A stretch of 64,000 nt of DNA from TMED27 sp964350695 (GTDB taxonomy: Bacteria > Pseudomonadota > Alphaproteobacteria > Micavibrionales > Micavibrionaceae): contig CAYGKM010000003.1 of NCBI GenBank assembly GCA_964350695.1, positions 62,001 through 126,000 of the forward strand, read 5' to 3'. Below the pieces are notes generated by a model, which saw only the letters and a list, made by a program, of their open reading frames with translations, was not told where the DNA came from and ran no database searches. The position numbers and the translations under genes are program-made. Below are positions 23,764 through 33,700 of this stretch, piece by piece (the first letter of the stretch is position 1; the number at the start of each line of letters is the position of its first letter).

Positions 23764-26130
23764 GTGACCAAATCATCAACGCGCCCACAATCCGGACTAT
23801 TCTCCAAGCTGCTGAAACCCTTCGCAAGCTCGAGGAAGAATGCCGATGTCGCGCGCCTGGAAGCCTTCCTGTCCGCTTTCCCCGGCGAATATTGCGGCTG
23901 GGCGGCTGATCGCTCTATCGCCTATTCTAAAGGCTTCAGCGAAATCCTGGGCATCGACCAGATCCGCACCCTCGCCGATATCCAAAACCGCCTTTCCCCC
24001 AGCGATTCTGCCGCCCTTGAAGGCGTATTCGAACGTCTTCGTGAAAACGGCACGCCCTTTGATATTTTGGTGCGCAACCATGACAGCTCCCGCATTTTCA
24101 AGCTCTCCGGCTCGCAAGGCTTCGATACCGACGAAACGCAAAAATACACCGTGCTTTGGGTGCGCGATATCACCGAAAGCGAAGAAGCCATGGCCGCCTT
24201 CAACCGCAAAAAACACGACCGCGACAAACGCCTGAAACGCCTCGAACAGGCCTTTAACTCTATCCCCTCGCCTCGCTGGCTGCGCGATACGCTTGGCAAA
24301 CTCATCTGGGTGAACAGGGCATATTGCGATGCCCTTGGCTATACCGAGACCGATATTCTGGCCGAACAAAAAGAGCTCACCGCCAATGTCCGCAAACTCA
24401 AAAGCGCGAAGGAAAAACTGATCTTAGGGTCGGAGCTTGCCGCTCTTGCCCGCGACAAAAACGAAGTTCAAACCACCCACGCCCACATCAATATCGGCGG
24501 CAAACGGCTTTTTATGAAGGTTCAGGAAGTGCCGATGACCGAAGTCGGCCTCACGCTCGGCCTCGCCGAAGACGTCACCGCAGAAGAAGAACTGCAATCG
24601 GAACTGAAACGCCACCAATCCTCGAATAAAGAACTTCTGGAACAACTCCACTCCGCAATCGCGATTTTCGACACCGAAGAAAATCTGGAATTCTATAACT
24701 CGGCCTTTTCCGAACTTTGGAACCTTGAAGGCGGATGGCTTAATACTCGCCCCACATTAGGCGACATCATGGAAAAACTGCGCGAAACCCGCCGCCTCCC
24801 TGAACAAGCCGATTTCCGCCGCTTCAAACAAAGCTGGCTGGATATGTTCACCTCTCTGATCGACCCGTTCGAAGACATGCTCTATCTGCCCGACGGCAGC
24901 GCCCTTCGCATGCTTGTCATTCCCCATTCCATGGGCGGCCTGATGATGACCTTCGAGGACGTGACCAGCCGCTTAGAACTCGAATCCTCCTATAACACGC
25001 TGATCGCCGTGCAAAAGGAAACCCTTGATAACCTCGCCGAAGCGGTCTCCGTATATGGCGGTGATGGCCGCCTAAAACTCTCTAACCCCTCTTTCGGACG
25101 TCTTTGGAACCTAAACCCCGAAGACCTTGAGGGCGAACCACATATCAGCTCCATCGTTCAAAAACTAAACCCGCTTTTCACAAAAGAAGAATGGGCCGTT
25201 CGCAAAGAAGAGCTATCCGCCAAAGCCCTTGATCGCGTGATGCATGAAGGCCGTTTCGAACGCGCCGATGGCAAACTTATTGATTACATCACTGTGCCCC
25301 TGCCCGATGGCGGGGTGCTCGTCACATACACCGATGTCACCGATACGGTGCGCGTTGAAAACGCCCTGCGCGAAAAGAACTCTGCACTGGAAGCCGCGGA
25401 ACAGCTCAAACTCGACTTCCTCGCCAATGTTTCATACCAGCTCCGCACGCCGCTCAACGCGATTATGGGCTTCAACGAAATCCTCGATCAGGAATTTTTT
25501 GGTCCCCTTAATACCAAGCAAAAGGAATATACCCGCGACACCAATAAAGCCAGCCAGCGCCTGCTTGAGCTGATCAACGATATCCTTGATTTGGCTACAC
25601 TGGAAGCGGGCTACATGACCCTGGAACGCGAAGACATCGCAATATATAAGATGATGGAAAACATACATGAACTGGTCAGCGACTGGGCGAGAAAAGGCGA
25701 TGTTGAGGTTCACATGACTTGCGCGAAAAACATCGGCAAAATCACCGCCGATGAAAAACGCATCAAACAAGCCATCTTCAACGTCATCCGCAACGCCATC
25801 ACCTTCACCCCCGCAGGCGGTAAAATCGAACTCTCCGCGAAAAAGAAAAAAGACGGCCTCGAGATCATCGTCCAGGATACGGGCGTCGGCATTCAGGAAG
25901 AAGACCGCAAACGCATATTTGAACCATTTGAGCGCGCCCAAAGCGGCACAAACGAAGCCCGCCTATCGCGCTCAGGCGCAGGGCTTGGGTTATCTTTAGT
26001 GAAAAATATCATCGCCCTTCACGGCGGCGAAGTAACATTGGAAAGCCAAACAGGAAAAGGCACAAACGTTACGATGTTCATACCCTTCACATCCGTCGCA
26101 ACGGATTTAAAAATTCCGATTAATGCTTAA
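23764..26130 (+). CDS. divL: DivL-like PAS-domain pseudo-histidine kinase (tyrosine at phospho-site)
   Basis: A 788-residue protein from a GTG start. PAS-like domains fill about 30-145, 160-275, 285-405 and 415-530. They are followed by a dimerisation (HisKA) helix and a full ATPase domain. The H-box reads FLANVSYQLRTPLNA: the phospho-accepting His is replaced by Tyr558. This is the hallmark of DivL, which in Caulobacter carries Tyr550 and acts through CckA on CtrA at cell division. The ATPase keeps NVIRNAITFTP, VQDTGVGI and RSGAGLGLSLVKNII. No strong transmembrane helix is seen at the N-terminus, unlike Caulobacter DivL. It lies upstream of the tsaE-addBA-trxA group. Confidence 0.87.
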   Translation: MTKSSTRPQSGLFSKLLKPFASSRKNADVARLEAFLSAFPGEYCGWAADRSIAYSKGFSEILGIDQIRTLADIQNRLSPSDSAALEGVFERLRENGTPFDILVRNHDSSRIFKLSGSQGFDTDETQKYTVLWVRDITESEEAMAAFNRKKHDRDKRLKRLEQAFNSIPSPRWLRDTLGKLIWVNRAYCDALGYTETDILAEQKELTANVRKLKSAKEKLILGSELAALARDKNEVQTTHAHINIGGKRLFMKVQEVPMTEVGLTLGLAEDVTAEEELQSELKRHQSSNKELLEQLHSAIAIFDTEENLEFYNSAFSELWNLEGGWLNTRPTLGDIMEKLRETRRLPEQADFRRFKQSWLDMFTSLIDPFEDMLYLPDGSALRMLVIPHSMGGLMMTFEDVTSRLELESSYNTLIAVQKETLDNLAEAVSVYGGDGRLKLSNPSFGRLWNLNPEDLEGEPHISSIVQKLNPLFTKEEWAVRKEELSAKALDRVMHEGRFERADGKLIDYITVPLPDGGVLVTYTDVTDTVRVENALREKNSALEAAEQLKLDFLANVSYQLRTPLNAIMGFNEILDQEFFGPLNTKQKEYTRDTNKASQRLLELINDILDLATLEAGYMTLEREDIAIYKMMENIHELVSDWARKGDVEVHMTCAKNIGKITADEKRIKQAIFNVIRNAITFTPAGGKIELSAKKKKDGLEIIVQDTGVGIQEEDRKRIFEPFERAQSGTNEARLSRSGAGLGLSLVKNIIALHGGEVTLESQTGKGTNVTMFIPFTSVATDLKIPINA

Positions 26131-26134
26131 AAAA

Positions 26135-26611
26135 TTATTCCGGCGGACGCTCGGTTTTTGATCCATCGGCTTTAAAACATTCCGCCCATGTCTGAACGCC
26201 TGTATCATCGGCGCGGCGCGCGCCTTTAATAACAATCTCCAACCCCGTATCAACGCGGGTTCTGCACTCAAATATCGGGAATAAAGACCGCAAGGTCAAA
26301 ATCAACATCCGCCCCTCGAAAAACGGGCCGTATGAACAAAACTCCGCGCGGTCCGACAAACGCCCGTCATCTTCCTTTTCGCCCGCAGGCTGTAATCTGA
26401 AATTGGAGCGATGCGAAGCAATAATCCCGTCAGGACGCTCGAATTTTTCCGTAACGAAACTCCCGTTCACCGAATAATCGGCTGTATTCACGATGGCAAA
26501 ACAAATCGGCTCATCGGAAATATCCAAATTCGCATTAAAATCATCACTCTGGGCGGCTGCAGGAGACGCTATAAGCGCCGCAAAAACAGCCATATATTTA
26601 ATCCATCTCAT
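26135..26611 (-). CDS. Secreted protein of unknown function with four cysteines
   Basis: A 158-residue protein with a classical signal peptide (MRWIKYMAVFAALIASPAAAQ, cleavage likely after AAA or AQ). The mature part has four Cys (EPICFAIV, AEFCSYGPF, IFECRTRV, WAECFKAD), an even number suited to two disulfides in the periplasm. Beta-strand-rich segments dominate. I do not recognise the family. It is on the opposite strand to its neighbours, converging with divL (four-base gap) and divergent from tsaE (104-base gap). No Shine-Dalgarno is visible. Confidence 0.72.
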   Translation of the reverse strand: MRWIKYMAVFAALIASPAAAQSDDFNANLDISDEPICFAIVNTADYSVNGSFVTEKFERPDGIIASHRSNFRLQPAGEKEDDGRLSDRAEFCSYGPFFEGRMLILTLRSLFPIFECRTRVDTGLEIVIKGARRADDTGVQTWAECFKADGSKTERPPE

Positions 26612-26696
26612 ACTTTAACTATACCACATTTATGATGCTTTTTACTAATCTTTGTGCTTGTGCATCGCACATTAAAAAACTTGGTATTTCAATAAT

Positions 26697-26711
26697 TTAA
26701 CTCTATATTAA
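26697..26711. promoter_or_regulatory. CtrA-like box before tsaE
   Basis: TTAACTCTATATTAA is a perfect TTAA-N7-TTAA directly upstream of the tsaE start (ATG at 26716) and about 85 bases from the divergent secreted-protein gene. Its position over the tsaE ribosome site suggests either repression of tsaE, action on the divergent gene, or chance. Confidence 0.35.
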
Positions 26712-26715
26712 GACT

Positions 26716-27156
26716 ATGAAACACCTCGCGGGAAGCCTTAAACAGACCGAAGAAACCGCGCGCGCCTTAGCCCCCAAGTTAAAGCGCGGCGCAATCCTTT
26801 TGCTGCATGGTAATTTAGGCATGGGTAAAACCGCCTTCGCCCGCGCCCTGATCCGCGCACTTGTAAATGATCCCTATCATGAAGTCCCAAGCCCCACCTT
26901 CACCCTCGTTCAAACCTATGATACGCCCGAATCCCCCATCTACCATTTCGATCTCTATCGCCTCGAAGACCCCGAAGAAATTTTCGAGCTTGGCTGGGAA
27001 GACGCTATCAGCGAAGGCATCACCATCGTCGAATGGCCCGAGCGCCTCGGCCCCTATAAACCCGCAAAATCAAATGCTCAAATACTGGACATCACCCTCT
27101 CAAGCGTTGAAGATAAGCCAAACGCAAGACAGATTCTGATTGAAGAGCAAGCATGA
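26716..27156 (+). CDS. tsaE: tRNA threonylcarbamoyladenosine biosynthesis ATPase TsaE
   Basis: ATPase of the TsaBDE complex that makes t6A37 in ANN-decoding tRNAs. It is 146 residues. Walker A is GNLGMGKT near 33-40, followed by the family motif VPSPTFTLVQTY. FDLYRLEDPEEIFELGWED and the acidic ITIVEWPERLG region complete the fold. Its stop overlaps the next start by four bases (ATGA). tsaE heading a run with a nucleotidyltransferase, addB, addA and trxA is a familiar alphaproteobacterial order. No tsaB or tsaD lies here. Confidence 0.95.
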   Translation: MKHLAGSLKQTEETARALAPKLKRGAILLLHGNLGMGKTAFARALIRALVNDPYHEVPSPTFTLVQTYDTPESPIYHFDLYRLEDPEEIFELGWEDAISEGITIVEWPERLGPYKPAKSNAQILDITLSSVEDKPNARQILIEEQA

Positions 27157-27845
27157 TTCCGAACCAAGCTTTTATTCTCGCCGCCGGATACGGTAAACGC
27201 CTGCGGCCCTATACCCAAGACATCCCAAAGCCGATGGTCAAGGTCGGTGGCCTGCCGATGATCGACCACGCCTTGAATAAATTGCGCGATATCGGCGTAA
27301 CATCCTGCACCGTCAACACCCACTACAAAGCCGAAGTTTTGCACGATCACCTCGCAAAACGGGAAAGCCCGAATATCAAAATATCTCACGAAGATGACCT
27401 CCTCGACACAGGCGGCGGCATCAAAAAAGCCATCCACAATTTCTCAAACGATTTCTTTGTCCTGAGCGGCGATTCCGTCTGGGAAGACGCGGGCGGCCAA
27501 AACGCCCTCAAAGCCCTGGGCAAAGCATGGAATCCCGATAAAATGGACATCCTCATGCTGCTCCAGCCTGTAAAGTCGATGGTCCTGACCAAAGGCGTCG
27601 GCGATTACGCACTAGATGATGAGGGCCGCGCCACCCGCTCCCTCGATCAAAGCGGCGATTATATGTTCACCTCCATCCGTATCAATGCCCCGCATATATT
27701 TGACGGCGCCCCCGAAGGCCCGTTCTCGTACCTGAAGCTCATGGATGACGCACAAAGCAAAGGCCGCCTTTACGGGCTTGTAAACACAGGCATGTGGCAT
27801 CATATCTCCACCCCCGAAGACCTTGATGCGGTGAACGGGAAATGA
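27153..27845 (+). CDS. Sugar-1-phosphate nucleotidyltransferase, MurU-like
   Basis: A 230-residue NTP-transferase. The signature AAGYGKRLRPYTQDIPKPMV gives the GxGxRLxPxTxxxPKP loop that binds NTP. DTGGGIKKAIHNF and LSGDSVWEDAGG provide the sugar and metal sites. In many Alphaproteobacteria the gene here is MurU/mannose-1-phosphate guanylyltransferase-like and works with the AmgK kinase in peptidoglycan recycling. An amgK-like phosphotransferase usually sits between tsaE and this gene; here it is missing and the start overlaps tsaE. The substrate is therefore unsure: MurNAc-1-P uridylation or a hexose-1-P guanylation are both possible. Confidence 0.85.
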   Translation: MIPNQAFILAAGYGKRLRPYTQDIPKPMVKVGGLPMIDHALNKLRDIGVTSCTVNTHYKAEVLHDHLAKRESPNIKISHEDDLLDTGGGIKKAIHNFSNDFFVLSGDSVWEDAGGQNALKALGKAWNPDKMDILMLLQPVKSMVLTKGVGDYALDDEGRATRSLDQSGDYMFTSIRINAPHIFDGAPEGPFSYLKLMDDAQSKGRLYGLVNTGMWHHISTPEDLDAVNGK

Positions 27846-30745
27846 GCGTTTACAACATCACTCCCGGCCAGCCCTTCGCCAAAATCTTGGCGCAGCATGT
27901 CTTGGATAAAACTCAAAACGCGCCGGAATCGTTAAGCGATATCCGCATTCTCCTGCCCACACGCCGCGCCTGCCGCGTGCTTCGCGAATCCTTTCTCTCC
28001 TTAAGTGAGGGCCGCGCGCTTTTGCTGCCGCGCCTTCAGCCCATAGGCGATATTGACGAAGAAGAGTTGGCTCTCTCATCCCCTTACGGAGATTTAGCCC
28101 TTGAGCTTCCCCCCGCAATCGCGCCTCTCAAACGCCAGATTCTCCTCGCCAAGCTGATCGAAAAACTCCCCGATTTCGGCCAAAGTTTCGCGCAAAGCTT
28201 AGAGCTGGCAAAAGCTTTGGGACATTTCATGGACCAAATCTACACAGAGAATTTGGACATGGCGGATCTCGCAAACCTCGTGCCAGAAAGCTTTGCACAG
28301 CACTGGAACATAACCCTAAAATTCCTCGAAATCCTAAGCGTGGCTTGGCCTGAAATTCTGCGCGAACAAGGCGTAATCGACACCGCCGATCGCCGCAACC
28401 GCCTCATCCTAGCCCTGAACGAGCATTGGAAAAACGCGCCGCCCAACTTCCCCGTCATCGCCTCCGGAACAACAGGTTCAATCCCTGCCACCGCCGCACT
28501 GCTCAAAACCATTGCCGCGCTGCCCCAAGGCGAGATTATCCTGCCCGGTCTAGATCCGCATATGGACGTGGAAAGCTGGGGCGCGATGGACGAAACGCAT
28601 CCCCAATTCGGGTTCCGCGGACTTTTAAAATCAATGGACCTCAATCCCCAAGCCGTGCCCACCCTTGGCGCCGCCGAGGAAACCCCACGCCAACGCCTGA
28701 CCCGCGAAACCATGCGCCCCGGCGAAACCACGCAAATCTGGGCCAATTTGGACGCCCCCACAATAACCGCCCTAAAATCCGCCCTCGAAAGTGTAGAGCT
28801 CTACACCTGCGCCCATGAGCAAGAAGAAGCGGACACCATCGCCCTTCTCATGCGCGAAACACTGGAAACCCCACTGCAAACCGCCTGCCTCATCACCCCT
28901 GATCGCGGCCTCGCGCAGCGCGTACGCGCCGCCCTTAAGCGCTGGAACATAAGCGTCGATGATTCCGCTGGTCAGCCCCTAAGCGCCGCCCCTTTAGGCA
29001 CATTTCTATCTCTCATCTTGCATATATGCGAAAGCGATATCGCGCCCGTTGAAACCCTATCCCTGCTCAAACACGGCTTCGTGCAAGCCCCAGAAACCGC
29101 CGCCCTTGATGTGTCCTTGCGCGGCGCAAAACCCGCCGCAGGCTTTGATGGTCTTCGCGGTCATATCTCTGCTGCCGAGCGCATTTCCGATCAAATAAAG
29201 ACCACTGCCACCGCCGCTTTAGTGCCTTTGGAGGCACACCTCAAACCCATACTAAGCATCTATAATAAAAGAGAAAAAATAGACTTTACCGTCCTTTTGA
29301 AAACCCACTTACATGTCGCAGAAACGCTCTGCGCCCATAAAAACCTGTGGCAAGGCGAAACTGGTCAAGCCGCCTCTAAATTCTTCGCAGAGCTTCTATC
29401 ACAAAGCCATAACATCGCCCCCATCCACCCACTCGATTACGCCTCAACGTTAAATAGCTTAATGGCCAATGTCACCATTCGCCCCGCCTATGGCACGCAC
29501 CCGCGTTTGCAAATCCTGGGGCAACTCGAAGCCCGCCTGATCGATGCCGACCGCGTAATCCTTGGCGGCCTAAACGAAGGAACATGGCCGCCCGATCCTG
29601 CCGCCGACCCGTGGATGTCACGCCCCATGCGAAAAGATTTCGGCCTGCCCTCGCCCGAACGCGGCATCGGCCTTGCCGCGCATGATTTCACCCAAGGGCT
29701 ATGCGCGCCGAATGTCATCCTCACCCGCGCCGAAAAACATGATGGTGCGCCTTCCGTACCCGCCCGCTGGTTGCAACGCCTCGGCGCTGTCCTCCAAGCC
29801 GCAGGCATCTCGGAAAATTCTTTGAGCACCTATAAAGCCCTGCATTGGAGCGAAAAACTCAACGAAGCTAGTGAATTCAAACCTCTTGAGCGCCCCGCAC
29901 CAATGCCGCCCGTCGCCGCCCGTCCCGATTACTTATCCGTCACAAAAATCGAAAAATGGCTTCAGGACCCGTATTCTTTATATGCAGACAGCATCCTGAA
30001 GCTACGCAAACTCGATGATCTCGAAAAGCCGATTGATGCCGCTATCAAAGGCACTTTGCTGCATAATATATTGCATGATTTCATCACCGCACATCCGAAA
30101 GACATGCCGCAAAACGCCGCAGAAATATTGCAAGACACCGCCGCAAAATACCTAGAAGACCGCCACGAAGACCCCGCGCTTTGGGCGCTCTGGCAGGCGC
30201 GCTTCAAACGCACATCACAGTTTTACGCCGAATATGAGCGCGAGTGGAGACAAACCGCCAAACCTTTAAAAACAGAAATCAAAGGCACTTTGAAATTCGG
30301 CAACTTCACCCTGTCCGCAAGGGCCGACCGCATAGATCGCAACAACGACACAAGCGCCACCATCATTGATTACAAATCCGGCGGCACATACACCAAAGGC
30401 ACACTCGCAAACGGCGAATACCCGCAAATGCCGCTCGAAGCGCTCATTCTCGAAGGCGGCGGCTTTGATGATACACCCGCCATCAAAACCACCAATTTAC
30501 AATATTGGATGCTGAATGGCGGCGGCGAGGGCGGAAAAATAACAATCGCCGAAAACATCGAAGAAATGCTGCAGCAAATTCGTCAAAACTTCGAAACTCT
30601 GATCGAAGTTTTTGCACAAAAAAACACGCCCTATCTCAGCCTTCCACGGCCAGATAAAGCCCCGCGCTTCAACGATTACCTCCACCTTGCCCGCGTGCAG
30701 GAATGGTCAAGCCTTTCCGATGACACCGATGCGGAGGCCGCGTAA
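27842..30745 (+). CDS. addB: Double-strand break repair protein AddB
   Basis: Subunit of the AddAB helicase-nuclease that resects double-strand breaks for RecA. It is 967 residues, typical for alphaproteobacterial AddB. The N-terminal part is the helicase-like domain (LPTRRACRVLRESF motif I-like region without a working Walker A), later RVILGGLNEGTWPPDPAADPWMSR. The C-terminus has a RecB-type nuclease: LSARADRIDRN...TIIDYKSGG with the Asp and YKSG lysine, and GEYPQMPLEAL. The cysteines of the Bacillus iron-sulfur cluster are not apparent. It overlaps the upstream gene by four bases and ends one base before addA. Confidence 0.93.
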   Translation: MSVYNITPGQPFAKILAQHVLDKTQNAPESLSDIRILLPTRRACRVLRESFLSLSEGRALLLPRLQPIGDIDEEELALSSPYGDLALELPPAIAPLKRQILLAKLIEKLPDFGQSFAQSLELAKALGHFMDQIYTENLDMADLANLVPESFAQHWNITLKFLEILSVAWPEILREQGVIDTADRRNRLILALNEHWKNAPPNFPVIASGTTGSIPATAALLKTIAALPQGEIILPGLDPHMDVESWGAMDETHPQFGFRGLLKSMDLNPQAVPTLGAAEETPRQRLTRETMRPGETTQIWANLDAPTITALKSALESVELYTCAHEQEEADTIALLMRETLETPLQTACLITPDRGLAQRVRAALKRWNISVDDSAGQPLSAAPLGTFLSLILHICESDIAPVETLSLLKHGFVQAPETAALDVSLRGAKPAAGFDGLRGHISAAERISDQIKTTATAALVPLEAHLKPILSIYNKREKIDFTVLLKTHLHVAETLCAHKNLWQGETGQAASKFFAELLSQSHNIAPIHPLDYASTLNSLMANVTIRPAYGTHPRLQILGQLEARLIDADRVILGGLNEGTWPPDPAADPWMSRPMRKDFGLPSPERGIGLAAHDFTQGLCAPNVILTRAEKHDGAPSVPARWLQRLGAVLQAAGISENSLSTYKALHWSEKLNEASEFKPLERPAPMPPVAARPDYLSVTKIEKWLQDPYSLYADSILKLRKLDDLEKPIDAAIKGTLLHNILHDFITAHPKDMPQNAAEILQDTAAKYLEDRHEDPALWALWQARFKRTSQFYAEYEREWRQTAKPLKTEIKGTLKFGNFTLSARADRIDRNNDTSATIIDYKSGGTYTKGTLANGEYPQMPLEALILEGGGFDDTPAIKTTNLQYWMLNGGGEGGKITIAENIEEMLQQIRQNFETLIEVFAQKNTPYLSLPRPDKAPRFNDYLHLARVQEWSSLSDDTDAEAA

Positions 30746-33700
30746 ATGACAGCCCCCCTCGCCCAGCAAGACGCCGCCCGCGACATTGATCCAAATGTGC
30801 TTCAACGCCGCGCCTCAAATCCTGAAACCTCCGTTTGGGTGAGCGCCTCCGCCGGCACAGGGAAAACGAAAGTCCTCACCGACAGGGTTTTGCGCCTTCT
30901 TCTGCCCCGTGAAAATGGTACGCCCGGCAGCCCCGCACATAAAATCCTCTGCCTGACCTTCACAAAGGCCGGCGCCAATGAAATGTCCTTAAGAATCGCC
31001 AAAACGCTTGGTAAATGGGCGGTTCTAAAAGAAGAGAAATTGCGCGCAGAGCTGGACGCGCTGTTTGGACGCCCCCCTAATAAAATGGAATTCGCCGCCG
31101 CCCGCAAACTCTTTGCCCAAGTTGTAGATGTCCCCGGCGGCCTGAAAATCACAACCATTCACTCTTTCTGCAAATCTGTCCTTGGCCGCTTCCCCCTTGA
31201 AGCCCGCATCAACCCGAACTTTAAGGAACTGGATGAATCCCAGTCCAGAGAGCTGATAACCCAAAGCCAAAGAGAGGTTTTTACAAACCTTGGAAAAGAT
31301 AGAACAAACCCGCTAGAACAAAGCGTTGAGCGCCTCGGCGAGTTGTTAAACGAAGACCAATTCGCCTCCATCCTGAAAAACATCATTAGCGAGCGCACGC
31401 AGCTTCAAGCCGCCCTCAAAACCACATTCGATATAAGCGGCTTCTATACCACGCTCTGCGAAATGCTGCAGATTGAGCCAAACCTGAAACCAGAAGACAT
31501 CATTCAAAACGCCTGCACCGACACGGCATTTGCAAAATCTGACCTCGCCCATGCCGCGCAAATCATGGGGGCATACGGCACACAAACAGATCAAGACCGC
31601 GCCAATATTATCGCCGCATTCATCGCCGCCCCCGAAAGCCAGCGTCCCGATCTTATAGACAGCTATAAATCCGCATTCATAACGCAGAAGGAAACCGTTC
31701 TTGCGCGGCTCTGCGTAAAAGCCGTAAGCAACCATGATCCGAAAATCCCTGATATCATATCGCAAGAAGCAGAACGCTTGCTGCACATCATCGAACGCAT
31801 CAAACGCATCAAAATCGCGCAACATACAAGAGACATCATAACCGTCGCCACCGATATCCTTGACCGCTATGACGCTTTAAAGATGCAGCAAAATGCTCTG
31901 GATTTCGACGATCTGATCTTAAAAACCCTTGCTCTGCTGCAGCAACGCGGCAGCTGGGTTCATTATAAACTCGACCAAGGCCTTGATCACATCCTCGTCG
32001 ACGAAGCCCAAGACACCAACCCCGAGCAATGGAAGATTATCGACGCGCTCTGTGACGACTTCTTCGACGGTGAAGGCGCAAAAGAAAATACCCGCACCCT
32101 CTTTGTCGTGGGCGATGAAAAACAATCTATCTATAGTTTTCAGCGCGCCTCTCCCGAAGAATTTATCCGCAGAAAACGCGAATTCAAAACCCGCATCAAC
32201 TCATCGGGCGGACAATGGCAAGAAATCGATCTAAACATCTCTTTCCGCTCCACGCCCTCCGTCCTGCAAAGCGTTGATGCCGTTTTCGCACAAGCCCACG
32301 TTCAGCGCGGCGTTAGCGAATCAGGCATAACCCACATTCCCTATTTCAAGCGCGCAGGCCAAGAAGGCCGCGTCGAAATCTGGCCGCTCACGCAAACCGA
32401 AAAAGCCGAACCCCAAAGCATATGGGAGCCGCCCATCACGGTTTACGGGCAGAAAAACGCCTCGCAAGACCTCGCGGACAATATTGCTGCGAAAATTAAA
32501 CTCTGGATTGATTCCAAAGAAATGCTGTCGTCTCATAGCCGCCCCATAGAAGCGGGCGATATCATGATCTTGGTGCAAACCAGAAAAGCCTTCGTAGAGC
32601 AGGTCATCCGCGCCCTCAAAACCAATAACATCCCCGTCAGCGGCGCAGACAGAATGGTGCTCGGCACACAAATCGCGGTGCAAGATCTGCTCTCCGCGCT
32701 CAAATTCATCGCCCTGCCCGAAGATGATCTCAACCTCGCCTGCCTCCTCAAATCCCCGATGATCGGCATGGACGAAGAAACGCTTTTTGATCTCGCTTAT
32801 AACCGCGAAGGCTCGCTCTGGAAGTCTTGCCAAGCCAAAGCCCACATCGACATCACCGCATATTTAAAGACCCTGCTATCCATGGGCTATAACGAAAAGC
32901 CATTCGAGATACTCAAAACCATCCTCGATACAAAATGCCCCGCCAATCATAAATCCGCCGCCGCCGCAATCAACACGCGCCTCGGTAAAGATTCAAACGA
33001 CCCCATAAACGAAATGCTGCGCCTTGCACTTAATTTCGAACGTGAAGCCACCCCGACCTTGCAGCATTTCATACAGCGCTTTGAAAAAGGCGAAAGCGAA
33101 ATCAAACGCGAAGGCGAACAAAGCGGCGGACTGGTGCGCATCATGACCGTTCACGGCTCAAAAGGCCTGCAAGCGCCGATCGTCATCCTCCCCGACACCA
33201 TCGCCACCGCAAAAAGCGCGCCGAGCAGAGCCGATAAGCGCCTGCTCTGGCCCAATCAAACGGGGCTGAAGCTCCCCTTATGGTCACCGGGAAAACCTTC
33301 TGATGCACAGATATTTCAAGACGCGCTTGAGCGGATAAGCACCCATCACGATGCGGAATATCGCCGCCTGCTTTATGTCGCGATGACCCGCGCCGAAGAC
33401 CGTCTCTATATTTGCGGCCATAAAGGGCCCTCCGACGCGCCTGAGGAGTGCTGGTATAATCTTATTAAAACCGCCCTTGGCGATGCCCCCATCACCAACC
33501 CGAAAACCCGCGAAGCTGACCGCATCCCTAAAGAAACCGACCTCCCCGCACGCGACACGACCACGCCCGATTGGCTCTTTAAACCCGCAGAAAAAGAAGA
33601 AAACCTCGCCGCAGCCATAAGCCCCTCGCGCATGGAAGAAACCGCCGCCTCGCCAATCGACGGGCTGGACACAAAAAGATTCCTGCGCGGCAACCTCACA

